Below are positions 16,859-28,139 of a stretch of 64,000 nt of DNA, piece after piece (within the stretch, counting starts at the first letter, position 1; the number at the start of each line of letters is the position of its first letter). The notes beneath the pieces were generated by a model. The model was not told the DNA's origin and did no database searches. It was given only the letters and a program-made list of their open reading frames with translations. Made by a program: the position numbers and the translations under genes. The stretch comes from Medicago truncatula (taxonomy: Eukaryota; Streptophyta; Magnoliopsida; Fabales; Fabaceae), in assembly GCF_003473485.1 (NCBI RefSeq), contig NC_053047.1:36566972-36630971 (forward strand), in the 5' to 3' direction.

Positions 16859-17280
16859 AAGTTAATACGAGATATTGAACTTCCTTAAAAAAAATGAGAT
16901 ATTGAATTTATTCTTTACTCAATATATTTCAAAACCAAGAAATATAAATATTGAACTATACATAGATTACACAATCTATATGTTGTTTTTTGTTATAGGC
17001 ATAAAGGGAAAAGAAGTAATTATATCCATTATAGTTATCACATAAAAGTGTTGTCAGGTCACATGACATTCTTGTCACTTGGATGACACTTATGTGTCGA
17101 TAATTCCTATTTATTGTATATAATATTAACTTAAATATGTATTATTTAATATGATTACAAATGTTACGAGAACATACAAGGTCTAGCACAAAATACAAAT
17201 AGATGAGAAAAAAAATTATAAATAAATAAGTCAGCCTTTTTTTTTTTGTCAAAGAGGCTTATTAATAAATTAATAACAAA
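16859..17280. other. AT-rich intergenic stretch
   Basis: No gene or clear repeat is seen. There are poly-T runs and short direct repeats only. Confidence 0.4.
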
Positions 17281-17289
17281 GATATAATG

Positions 17290-17850
17290 TTGAAATTGTT
17301 TGAAAACACACACACACATATATATATATATAAATGTGTGTGTTATAAAATGGTTTTAAATAAAATTAATGATTTTATTTTGAAATTGTTTCAAAAAGAA
17401 TGTATTTTGGATTCAAATAAAATTAAAGATATGATTTTGAATTTTTTTTAAAAGAAATATATTTCAAATTTAAATAAAATAAAATACATGATTTTGAAAT
17501 TGTTTTAAAAAATATATATTTTATTTAAAATATTGAAAAGGTGCACATAAGCGAATTTTTTCAAAAAGTATATGTTTTGGATTCAAATAAAATCAAAGAT
17601 ATTATTTAAAAATTGTTTTAAGAGAAATATATTTTAGATTTAAATAAAATGAAATATACGATTTTAAAATTATTTAAATATGATCTTGAAATTGTTTCAA
17701 GAGAAATATATTTTGGATTTAAATAAAATGAAATATACGGTTTTAAAATTATTTAAATATGATCTTGAAATTGTTTCAAGAGAATTATATTTTGGATTTA
17801 AATAAAATCAAATATACGGTTTTAAATTATATAAAAATATCTAAGAGATG
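17290..17850. repeat. AT-rich tandem repeat upstream of the SAUR gene
   Basis: Repeated blocks of tatattttggatttaaataa plus aatgaaatatacg and gatcttgaaattgtttcaag recur about six to seven times. The last copies are 84 bp apart and nearly identical; earlier ones are more diverged and about 60-75 bp apart. The array ends about 15 bp before the SAUR TATA box. Confidence 0.75.
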
Positions 17851-17864
17851 CACATGAGTGAGTC

Positions 17865-17872
17865 TATAAATA
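17865..17872 (+). promoter_or_regulatory. TATA box of the SAUR gene
   Basis: TATAAATA lies 89 bp before the SAUR start codon, a fitting distance for a TATA box and a short 5' leader. It is placed directly after the upstream AT-rich repeat array. Confidence 0.65.
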
Positions 17873-17960
17873 GAATTCGCAGGGTGTTTAATATCATACC
17901 ACTTTACAAAAACCATAACTAAAATTATAATCTCTTATATTGTCACACGAAATCCACACA

Positions 17961-18263
17961 ATGGCTCCAACAAATCCCATCAAAAAATTTCTTAAGAAAT
18001 TTTCATGTCTAGGCAAGAAAACACAAGTTAACAATGATCGTCAATGCCTTGATTCAGATATTTCCCAAGGCTACATTGCTGTGTATGTTGGAGAAAACAG
18101 AATCAAATATGTTATTCCAATTTCTTTTCTACATCAACCAGTGTTTCAAAACCTTCTCCGTCAAGCTGAAGAAGAGTTTGGTTTTGATCATGATCGTAAG
18201 GGTCTCACTCTTCCTTGCCGCCAAGATGTTTTTGAGTCCATTGTTTCTAGTTTGGATAGATGA
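17961..18263 (+). CDS. SAUR family auxin-responsive protein
   Basis: Small auxin up RNA proteins promote cell expansion, mainly by restraining PP2C.D phosphatases and so keeping plasma-membrane H+-ATPases active. The gene is intronless and 100 aa long, as usual for the family. The ATG at 17961 is chosen because the open frame upstream has no other ATG. The core has the family signature: GYIAVYVGENRIKYVIPISF, HQPVFQNLLRQAEEEFGFD and GLTLPCRQDVFESIVSSL. The N-terminus is basic (KKFLKKFSCLGKK). It stands alone rather than in the tandem clusters common in plants. The exact SAUR number cannot be assigned. Confidence 0.95.
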   Translation: MAPTNPIKKFLKKFSCLGKKTQVNNDRQCLDSDISQGYIAVYVGENRIKYVIPISFLHQPVFQNLLRQAEEEFGFDHDRKGLTLPCRQDVFESIVSSLDR

Positions 18264-19671
18264 AAAATGTTGTAGCTGCTTCGTAACTTTATTTTTTTCT
18301 CTCTCTATATATTAATATTCAAATAGATGCAACCTTAAAATGTGTGAGGTTAGTATTTTAGAATAAATTTCCCAAAGAATGAATCTTTGTGGTTTTAGAT
18401 TGTAATCTAATTTCTATCAAAGATTACTAGTTAATTTCAATTAAAAAAATATATGATTTACTAAAATACTAACCTCACACATCAATTATATGATTTAATA
18501 CATGGTTACTAGTTAATTTCTAATTTCAAGAAAATATATGATTTACTATCAAGAAATTACTATCAATTATATTGCTAGTTAATATCAATTAAAAAAAAAC
18601 CTCTGGTTAACCCAAACAACACAAATTTGGCTCTTTCTTACAAAGAGAATCATGTTGTCACAAAAAAAAGTATTATTCTTTCCTATGTTTTCTTAGTGTA
18701 CCATGCACATATTTATATTTCGCAAGTTAGTTTTTAAAAAATTCTTCTTCTTTCCTAACGTGTTGAGCTTTTGAGTGAGCACCAAGTTATTATGGTATTT
18801 TTGTCATTAAATAAATTTGTGAATAAGCAAAGAAAAACAATCGTAAATCATCTTCTATGTGTGTCCTCCTTCTCTTATCGTCAAAATTAAAGGAAGGAAA
18901 ACAATCATAAAATCATTATATGTTTTCGTCACCTTCATTTCAACAATCATAATAGGAAATGAATATGCAAGATGATTTATAATAAAATTTATATAATAAA
19001 AACAAAAGTACACACTTCTTATTTTAAATTATTCGACATGTCTCCTTGCAAGCTTAACTCTGTTAGTAAAAACAATATATTGTATATGTAAGGTCTGAGA
19101 TTCAAACCTCAACTACCAAAATAATTATTCAACATGTCATTGCAATTAAAGTTGATTATAAGTTATAACCATCACCCTAATACTAATAAGAGTTGTTGTT
19201 TATTATTACAATACAATTTATGAGCCTACTAGATTGGAGATAATATAATCCATGTAAGTGGTTTCATTGTCATACAAACACAACCTAATTTATTTATTTA
19301 TTTTTATAAATTACATTGACTGATAAGCTTATAAATAATAAAAAGGAATTTATTTATTTGCATAAACTATATTGTATAAACTCAAAATTAGCATAATCGA
19401 AACAATAATCCAAATTTATAAGTTAAATTAAAACATAACATTAATTACAATCATTTTGCACTTTACTTCTTGTTCATAGGGAACCCGGTCTATTTCAAGC
19501 GAACATACTTGTCTGTTTTTTCTTCCTTCTTCTTCAGCTGAGTCGAGTGGAGTGCAACTGTCTCGTCTTGACTAAGTCATTTCCCTAAATCTAAACCCAC
19601 TCTTGTGTTATTAAAAGAGTTCATTCTCATTCCCGCGCCATATCACAGAAGAAACAACGTTGAATCCAAAA
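18264..19671. other. Intergenic between SAUR and RHL1
   Basis: It contains the SAUR 3' UTR, then AT-rich sequence with a local inverted repeat: aaatgtgtgaggttagtatt near 18338 and its complement aaatactaacctcacacat near 18463. A SINE-like box B (ctgagattcaaacctcaac) lies near 19095. The last 150 bp should hold the RHL1 promoter and leader. Confidence 0.45.
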
Positions 19672-22600
19672 ATGGCACGACCAAAAACGAAGAAGAAAAC
19701 ACGCAGCGACGAAGAAGCCGACGCAACAAACCCAGAAACCATAGAACGCAAGAGACTCAAATCCTTAGCATTTTCAAACAACGTGCTTTCAGAAACCAAA
19801 GCTAGAAGTTCAATTCACCTTAATCCTTCTTCCATTGTTGCTAAACATCATGGTAAAGATATTATTAAGAAGTCTCAGAGGAAGAGTAGTAGATACCTTT
19901 TCTCGTTTCCTGGTTTGTTTGCTCCTATTGGTGGTGGGAAGATTGGTGATCTTAAGGATTTGGGAACCAAAAATCCAATTCTTTACCTCGATTTCCCTCA
20001 GGTTGTTTTTTACTTTTGTGTTTTAAAAATTCAATTTTTCAGGGTTTTTGGTTGTGGGTTTGTTTTGTTTTTGAGTTTTGAAGTATGTATTACAAGAAAA
20101 TTGGGTTTGGTTTATTAATTTTGTTTGTTTGTTTATGATTTGATTGTTTTGAGCTATAAACCACTGACACGGATATTGGATACGATACTGACACGTGGAC
20201 ACTGATAATAATTTGATAAGATAGAAGTGATTGAATGTAATTGTCTATGTCAGTTGTTGTGACAATCAGAAATTGGACACTTTCAATTTGAAGTGTCAGT
20301 GCAACTACTACATAGGTTTAGAGTGTAACTCTACTTTCAAATCAAGACTAGGAGATTTTGTCAGCTTTATTAATTTTTTGAATGAGGATTTGATTGTTTT
20401 GAGATATGAATCACTGACACTGATTGGACATAGTATAGACATTAGACACTGATATGTGGACACTGGTAATAATTTGAGAAAATGGAAGTGACTGAATATA
20501 ACCACTTGTGTTGTTATGGTGTTAGTTGGGGACGCCTTCTATTTGAAGTGTTGGTGCTACATAGGTTGAGTGTAACACCACTTGCATAAGCATTGGGCAC
20601 GATGTAGACACTGATAATGAATTGATTGAATGTAACCACTTGTGGCATTGTTGTGTCGGTAAGACACTGGATACTCCTTCAATCTTAAGTGTTGGTGCTC
20701 CTTAGATTTTGAGTGTAACTCTTCTTGCACATTAATGCACACGACACAAACACTTATATGTAGACACTAATAATAATTTGAGAAAATAGAAGTGATTGAA
20801 TGTAACTGCTTGTGTCGTTGTTGTGTCGGTAAGACAGCAGACACACCTTATGTCTGAAGTGTTGGGGCTTTATAGATTTTGAGTGTAACTCCTCTTACAC
20901 ATTGGACACGGCGTAAACACTAATAACAATTTGAGGAAATAGAAGTGATTGAATTTAACCACTTGTGTCGTTGTTGTGCTGGTCAGACACTGTACAAGTC
21001 TTTAATTTGAAGTGTTGGTGCTACGTAGGTTTTAAGTGTAAATCTACTTGAACAAACATTGTACACCACGCAGACACTGTACACATCTTTAATTTGAAGT
21101 GTTGGCTACTACGTAGGTTTTGAGTGTAACTCTACTTGAACAAAAATTGTACACGACACAGACACTGACATGTAGACATTAATTTGAGAAAATAGAAGTG
21201 ATTGAATGTAATCACTTGTGTCGGTTAGACACGAGCCACACTTTCAATCAAGTGTTGGTGCTACATAGGTTTTGAGTGTAGCTCTACTTGCAATTCAGTC
21301 ATTTAATTTGACTGTTTTACCGGCAGAAATTGTGAGCAACTTATGAAGTTGTTGTAATGGATTTGACAATTTTATTTTGAGGAATGCTATTTCCCACAAA
21401 ATGCAATTCCACGAATACCACGATCAAGTACAAATTTGCTATCACAATTTTTGTTTAATATAAAAAAAAAAATACACAAAAAGCGGATTTTGTGGAAAAC
21501 ATGGGGGTGGTAGTGTTATTCGCAGGTTTCGTTTTTTGTGATTCGTAGTAAAAAGTATTTCCCTTTTATTTTTATTACTATCAGTTAGCGTGTCAACTGG
21601 AATTGTAACAGGAGAGTTGAAGGACTAATAAAAAACCAAGTTTGCCGGTGAAATATGGGTTTAATTTGACTTATTGCAGGACTTTCTGACTGTTGTTTAA
21701 CGCAAGTCCTACACAAATTTGGTTAATTTGCCTTCTCTGTTTGTTGTCAACTAATCTGACAGGCTCACCTGCAAGTGGCATGCATACCTGGCTGCAATTA
21801 ACAAAACTTACTTAACTCAGCTAAATGACAACTTGTTGATCTAAATCTTGTTGAACAGTTTCACTTCGTTTGTTTTGTTATGTTTTATATTGGTAACTGA
21901 CGATGTGTGTTTTCACTTTCCCTCTACAGGGTCGAATGAAGTTATTTGGGACTATCTTGTATCCAAAGAATAGGTACTTGACTCTACAATTCTCCAAAGG
22001 TGGAAAGAGCGTGATGTGTGAGGATTATTTTGATAACATGGTTAGTTTTTTTACCATTCATGTTTTCGTTATTATTTGTTTTTGAGACATGAACTAGAAG
22101 AAGGTATATTAGTATTCAAATTATAAGGGGACTTGGTGAAAGAAATTTCTTGTGTGCATATTGACTTTCCTTTTAATATATTGCGAATGTAACTTCATTA
22201 CGGATTTCTTTCTCCTTCATATAATATGCATATCTAGATCTAACAATGCTTGTACTCCTCCCATTCCTTTTTATCCTAATTTCTTGTTGGTCTAGGAATA
22301 CATACTTTTTGCATTCTTTTTGCTTCTTCATTTACAAATTTGTATCTTCTGGCACTGAGCTTTGTGAGTATGAACACCCACATTCCTTATTTACGAGCAA
22401 TGTCTTGATTTTACTAGATTGTATTTTCGGATGCATGGTGGATTGGGACGAAAGACGAGAACCCAGAAGAAGCCAAACTGGAATTTCCCAAGGAACTGTA
22501 TGAGGTTAGGAACTTTTGGAATGTAATAGTTACCTAGTCATAAGAAGGAACATCACTTAGAAATGAAGTCTATATTCTTGGTTTCAGGGAAAACAAACTG

Positions 22601-25600
22601 AACACGACTTTAAAGGGGGTGCAGGTGCAGGTGCAGGTGCAGGTGCAGCTTCCGTAGTTAATCATGGTGTTTCCAAAACCAAAATAAAACGTCCAGAGCC
22701 AGAGTCACCAGAAACACCTCTTGAAGAAGATCTATCAGACAGTGAAATCGAATTAAAGGATACAACAGAGTTGGTTCCAGTTCGCCAGTCAGCGAGAACT
22801 GTAAAGAAATCATACAAGTATAAGCTTCTTCTATTTCGTTTACTTGAGTCTGTTGCTCTCCAAAATAAAATCATGAAAAATTAATTTTTGTGCAACAAAA
22901 CAATATTCTTGCTTTTTAGTTGTTGTTTTAAGGTTATCTACACATACTATGAAAACCAGTACATTTTGTTATTTTTAATGCAATTATTTGTCTTTTTCCA
23001 TTAGTCTCTTTAACTATCTATTATATCTTCCACCTATTTACCTCTCTGCAATAAATAGTTAAGAGAATTCTTGACAAAACAATAATTAATGTTACATTGA
23101 ACTTTGAAAAAACAAGTAAAAAGATACCAACATTTTCTATAAAAGTGACATTTAAAACACGCATTTCTCATTTGCTGATAGGGCCAAAGGCCCATTGTTC
23201 CAAATTTTTTTAATGTTTAGTTTTTGTGTGATTGTTTTAGGTTTGCGTTATTTAACTTTAAGTGGAACGTCTGATGTAACTAAAAGTTGTATCAAAGTCA
23301 TACTCATATAGTTCTTTTGTTTGGCCAGATTTGCAGAAATTTCTTCTGGTGATGATTCTGGTAAAAGCAGCCCCGACCTTTCTGAACATGAAGAAAAAGC
23401 GGTAGAAGTTGATACTGATGCAAATGATCATACTAGCTCAAATATCCTTAGTGTCATTTCGGCATCCCCGTAATACTAGTGTTGAAAAATGCAAACTGTA
23501 CCTTTTCTTGCATTTTTTATGTAAAATCTATCCTTGAATTTTGCATTTATTTTTACAGGTACAACAAAAGGACCCTTACAGTTTATTAGTTGATTGGATA
23601 ACAATTTCAGTTTTATTTTTGTTTTGATCCTTTTTTTTTTGTTACAGACAATCAACCTGAAATTTAGAACTTCATTGATCTTATATTCTATATTATCAGG
23701 AAATTTATATTTTATCTTCCTTAATTTAAGAGTACAGAAAGAAACTGCAGTTATTGACATTGACGATGAGGATGATGCTCCAAAAGATCAACTCCCTGTG
23801 GAAAATAAAGAACCTGCTTCAGTGTCAAAAGCTAAAAAAGGGTTACTTGTGCAGGCTACTATATCCTCATTATTCAAGAAAGTGGAAGTAAAGGTATGCT
23901 TTTGAAACTGTTTGTGCTAGAGTTGGGACTTAGTAACTCCGAATAAATATTTTTACAGCCCATATAATTTTCTAAAGGGTTAATGGTGCTTTACCCCCCT
24001 TGTAATATAAGTCATTTTTGGTTTTCCCCCCTGCAAAATAATTTTTTTGATTTACCCCCCTGTAAAATATATATTTTTTGGAATACCCCCCTAATAGGTC
24101 ATAAAAAAACGACTTTATTTTTTTTTTTGTTTTTTTATGACCTATTAGGGGGTATTCCAATTTTTTTTTTTTTTTTTACAGGGGGGTAAATCAAAAAAAA
24201 TATTTTACAGGGGGAAAAACCAAAAATGACCTATATTACAGTGGGTAAAGCACCATTAACCCTTTTCTAAATGTATAACTCTTTTGTTCATGCCAATATT
24301 AGATTCCTTTCTTTTAGTACATCAAAAGAATTATGTTAAATTGGGGTATCTAAGATATGGGATGCTTTGAAGTTATGTGTTGGCTGTATCGCTAAGAAAA
24401 AGTTTATCTTGATCCATTGATAGTCATTGAGAGATGCAGATATAATACTGCAGAGAGTTTAAGAAAATCTGAAACGGATATTTTTGAATTCTGAAGTGCT
24501 GGCTTCCAACCAATTATACGAGTATAGTACTTATAGACCAAGTTATCATTAGAACTGTAACTCGCAGATTCTGTTACTAATAGAATCCAATTACTAGGTT
24601 GCAGTATGATCGATCATTCTAACAAGTATAAAGGCCCAGTCTGCAAACCAATGAGCCCAAGGCCCATTACTACATAGAAAACACCAGAAATACAATTTCA
24701 CAAATATACTTCTGAGGTCTATTGGTGTGCTAATCAAGGTGTGATAGAAGGAAGCATATTTAAAACACAACGAGTCTTTGCTTGCCAAACCTGCCAGTCA
24801 TTAATATCCTTGAAATCGGACACTCTGCTATCAATTTATTGCGTGTACTTGGTTTTGTGGTGTCAAAAATTGATATTGAAATGAATTGATTATGCAAAAT
24901 TGATATCTACTAAAAGTGAGTTGAATGTAAATTCATTTATGTTTGGATGCATTCATGTATAACGGGTTGGTCAATAAATTCGAGGCTAAAATTCAATTGT
25001 AGGGGCAAAAACTTCAAATTTTAGCTTCAAGTTAGAATCAACTCTGGAGGTAAAATCAATTCTACTTGAAAATATCCTAACATGTCAAAATCAATTTTAC
25101 ACCTCTAGAATCAATTTTGATTCCCCCAAAAGTGGAACCAAACATACACTTTATCTATTTGATCAAACCTTTCTAAGGATAAGCATGTGGTTCATGATTG
25201 TTTATATCTACCAAGTGTTACTATGATTTGGAAGACCTTAGTTCCACTTTAGTTTTGCACCTTATTAAATTGAATCTAAATCATTTAAATTTGCTTTCTT
25301 TAATGTTCAATACCAGTCAAATTAATCATCTCACAAAAATCTTATATTTTCAGAAGGCTGCAGCCAATCCAAAGAAATCTCCATCATCAAAAGGTTGTTT
25401 TTTGTTCCCAGTCTCTTTATATTATTATGAGAATGGTTATGAGAATTGAATATAGTTTTATTTTTTTTTATTTTTTCAGCTTCTGGCCAGAAATCGCAGC
25501 CTGCTGGTTCGAAAAGAAAGATTGAACTGGTTGATTTTTTTTAATTTGATTTTCTTAATCTCTTTTTCTTCATTAATTGGCTACAAGCGCTTCGTGTTGT

Positions 25601-28139
25601 AGTAAAACACCAACTGATTTATTGTCTATTGTTGTAGGATGAAGGACCCAAGAAAAGGGCAAGAAAGACCAAGGACAAAAATCCAGGTGAATATACTTCT
25701 TTTCTGTTTCTTCTAATGGTTTTGTGGTGTTATCATTATAAAAGAGCAATTCAATCTAGATTATTTTATGCATCTTCGGATCATTGGTCAGACTACACAG
25801 GGCAAAAATGTTTGCCCCTCATTGTACCAAAACAGAGAGAACACCATGAATTTGGGCTAACAGTGAGAAGGAGCCAACCAAATATAAGCTAGATACATGA
25901 TATTGGAGCTGTCTTGTGCTAGAAATAATCTAAAACTTGCGAATGAATTCACATTTGTTTGGATCAGTGTAACATGCCTCAAGCATCAATACATGATACT
26001 TAATTTTATCGAGTTCAAGTTACCACAGCGATTGATTACTTTTAAATTTGTTTGCAATATTATGATCTGGTAAGGATCAGTTTTAGGCCATTATTTTAGA
26101 TATATTTAGAATAGCAATTGGGATTCCTCCTGGGACTTCTTCTTGTAGTTACTTAGGCTTTGTTTGGGAGTTTGGAGGGGAAGGGAGGGGAGGGCTTTAG
26201 GGGGTTGGAAATATGTAGAAAAATGGACAAAAAATTCACATTTTTTGAAAGAACAGATTTTTAGAGAATGATAAACTAATACTTATGATTAATATACTTT
26301 TAATTTTAAGAATATTATAAGAACATAGATTGAATTTGAAAAATTCGTATAAACCCTCCATAACCCCCTAAAACCCTCCCCCAATACAATTTTTGAGTTA
26401 CCCCAAATGAGGGGGATTTTTTATTATGAGTAAAAAATTATCCTCCAAAGCCCTCTCCTCCCAATGTCTTCTATTTCTTCCATTTGCTCCTTCCTTTTTT
26501 CCAAAACCCTCCCCTCCAAACTCCCAAACAAAGCCTCAGTCTTTCATATAAAATTGTGTCTGGTAAATGCTGTCAGACCTACACAAACTTCTGCCTTTGT
26601 ATATCATCAACCTAGTTGTTGTCATACCTCATTAAATATTTAAAATAGTTGAAACCAGCCACGTGTTCTCTTTTCAGTTGATTATCAATCTACATTAATT
26701 ACTTCTTTTTTTCTTATTAAGCTGTTGCATAAATGAAACTTGGAAAAACTTACCATGTGTGTAAATTTTAGGTGAAAAAAAGAAGGCAAAAAGCAAGGAT
26801 AGTGAGGTAAAATTTTTTCATTCTTGGAACTTTATGCCGTTTTGTCTGTGTGGGTTTAGCGATTGAATCTTCTTTCACTGTGTTCTTATGTTTCATGCTT
26901 GATCAAAATGCTACACGACCCAACAACTGATCTTAAGGAAACTTGTGAACTCTTTGAACATAATTGCTACAACTAAATTCTCACATTTTTTTTTCTTAAA
27001 GTTTTCTGTTTTAGTTTACCTATAGGAATTGGGAACATTCTTAAACTGGTTTATACATATTTTAAACCAATAGCTTAGTTCAATTTGACCCCTTGGCAAT
27101 TTTGTACCTTTACTCACAGCTTGACTGTTTCACCACTCGAGTTTTAATCTGTACGTCTGTATTGGCTTTCTATTCTCTTTCTAACATCCTTGTCTGGATT
27201 AATGTTTTGGTCCATGCTTTTTATACTGTTGTTCAGTTGAGCTTCCAAACTCTTAACTCTGTATACAATTCTGAAAATTAACTATTCTTAATGTCTCAAG
27301 GGTCATGAGTGGAAAGGAGACAATACATTATACATTAGTGTAATAAAAAAAGAAAGCAAACATAATGTTTATCTTTAGTTTTCAATTTATATCAAGATCA
27401 TACAATTGTTACCAAGTTTCTATGGATAAGGTGGTTTCTCACAAGTGCGACGCCCCAAATTTCTATGTATACATGTATCAATAATACCTGGAGAAATTAT
27501 ACTGTTTGATTATCTGTATTGTCAGTCGTGGATCAAGGAAAATAGCAGTTTGGTCAAATTCCGCCACACAACAATGCTATAGCGCCACTATAGCCGCAAT
27601 TTGACTAGATTTTATATTAAATAGTGTATCCCAGAACAATAGAGAATTGTTCAAATTCCACTACGCTAGAGCGCTATATCTGCTATTTAACACAGTTGAT
27701 TATGATTGTGTTATATGTTCCATTTTAGATTAGCAGTGCTATTATGTTACAAGTAACCCTATATTTCCATTTTCCATTTCATTGAACTCTTTACTCTAGA
27801 AAAAACTATCATCTGTCTTATACAAGCTCTTAAATTTCTTTAGGAAATATGAAATGTTAAATCAGTCTAACAGTTTTCTTTGAGCCGGGAGTTTGACATT
27901 TACATTATGGTTGTAGGTTGAAGACGATGATGACATTGAAGAGTTTTCAAACGCTTCAGAGGTATTTCTTCCCAACTTAACACTTACCTGACATCGCATA
28001 CATTTAATCTCACAAATATGATGCTGTTTTTTTTACTGTCACTAGATTATAGCTGGTACGGAGTTGAACCTTTTGATGTTACTGATTATGTTTGTAAATG
28101 TTCTATTTTTAGGATTCTGACGAAGATTGGGCTGCTTGA
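19672..28139 (+). CDS. RHL1: DNA-binding protein RHL1 (ROOT HAIRLESS 1 / HYP7), topoisomerase VI complex subunit
   Basis: RHL1 is a nuclear accessory subunit of plant DNA topoisomerase VI; Arabidopsis mutants lack root hairs and stop endoreduplication early. Twelve exons join in frame to 435 aa: 19672-20001, 21930-22040, 22418-22504, 22588-22817, 23329-23469, 23731-23893, 25354-25393, 25480-25529, 25638-25686, 26772-26806, 27917-27961, 28113-28139. The conserved core covers residues 85-176: RYLFSFPGLFAPIGGGKIGD, MKLFGTILYPKNRYLTLQFS, MCEDYFDNMIVFSDAWWIGT and NPEEAKLEFPKEL. Later come PVRQSARTVKKSYKFAEISS and VQATISSLFKKV, both recalled from RHL1. The C-terminus adds Lys-rich blocks (GPKKRARKTKDK, KKKAKSK) and an acidic tail ending DSDEDWAA; it is about 80 aa longer than I recall for Arabidopsis. 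Exon 4 holds a Gly-Ala run encoded by a hexanucleotide repeat. Several introns carry transposon relics. Confidence 0.95.
20140..21296 (+). repeat. Tandem array of the GACAC/GTGTC repeat in RHL1 intron 1
   Basis: Six to seven units of about 90-210 bp follow each other. Each contains gacactgataataatttgag, aatagaagtgattgaatgta, cacttgtgtcgttgttgtg, gaagtgttggtgctacatag and gagtgtaactctacttg. Units begin near 20160, 20400, 20590, 20733, 20901, 21057 and 21145. The array makes up most of the 1.9-kb intron. Confidence 0.8.
22620..22651 (+). repeat. Coding GGTGCA hexanucleotide repeat in RHL1 exon 4
   Basis: Five tandem copies of GGTGCA encode a Gly-Ala alternation after EHDFKG. Arabidopsis RHL1, as I recall it, has only GGAGGAAS at this place, so repeat slippage in frame is the likely cause. 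Confidence 0.9.
22980..23150. mobile_element. Degraded relative of the Stowaway-type MITE, in RHL1 intron 4
   Basis: The part agagaattcttgacaaaaca followed by ataattaatgttacattgaa resembles the middle of the Stowaway element at 44695-44968 (attattgacaagacagtaat, then taatgttgcattgaaac). The terminal CTCCCTCCGT ends are missing or unrecognisable. Confidence 0.4.
23977..24262. mobile_element. Foldback MITE with 9-bp target duplication in RHL1 intron 6
   Basis: A 286-bp element starts gggttaatggtgctttaccc and ends with the inverse, gggtaaagcaccattaaccc. Its two arms of about 130 bp are nearly complete inverted copies, built of poly-C and poly-T/A blocks around tgacctattagggggtattc. It is flanked on both sides by ttttctaaa (23968-23976 and 24263-24271). 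Long inverted repeats plus a 9-bp duplication fit a Mutator-type non-autonomous element. Confidence 0.88.
24870..25150. mobile_element. Probable MITE relic in RHL1 intron 6
   Basis: Repeated caattctac, tagaatcaattttgatt and gtggaaccaaacatacactt blocks resemble another copy near 62130-62300 (ctaacatgtcaagatcaatt, gaaatcaaacataaatt). There is no open frame. The ends are unclear. Confidence 0.35.
26156..26535. mobile_element. Tourist/PIF-Harbinger-like MITE in RHL1 intron 9
   Basis: The left end ggctttgtttgggagtttgg and right end ccaaactcccaaacaaagcc are perfect inverses over 20 bp. The arms extend further with GGGGAGGG-type sequence. The element is 380 bp and non-coding. The flanks are tta (left) and tca (right), which fits a TTA target duplication with one later substitution. 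Confidence 0.8.
27520..27720. repeat. Dispersed 'GCTATAGCGC' repeat in RHL1 intron 10
   Basis: Motifs aatgctatagcgccactata, gttcaaattccactacgcta and gctatttaacacagttga recur in altered form at 32680-32960 in the YSL intron. It is a non-coding dispersed repeat. Confidence 0.5.

Noticed and set aside
16838..16860. A Helitron 3' end in palindrome element B: small hairpin gcatggtcatgc followed by ttaactaag
   Set aside because: The stem is only 5 bp, the CTAA is not followed by T, and the other end shows no TC start. Chance is a sufficient explanation.
19660..20118. RHL1 start at the in-frame TTG before the ATG, and read-through past 20001
   Set aside because: Plant translation starts at ATG (19672), and homology stops exactly at the CAG|GT donor at 20001.
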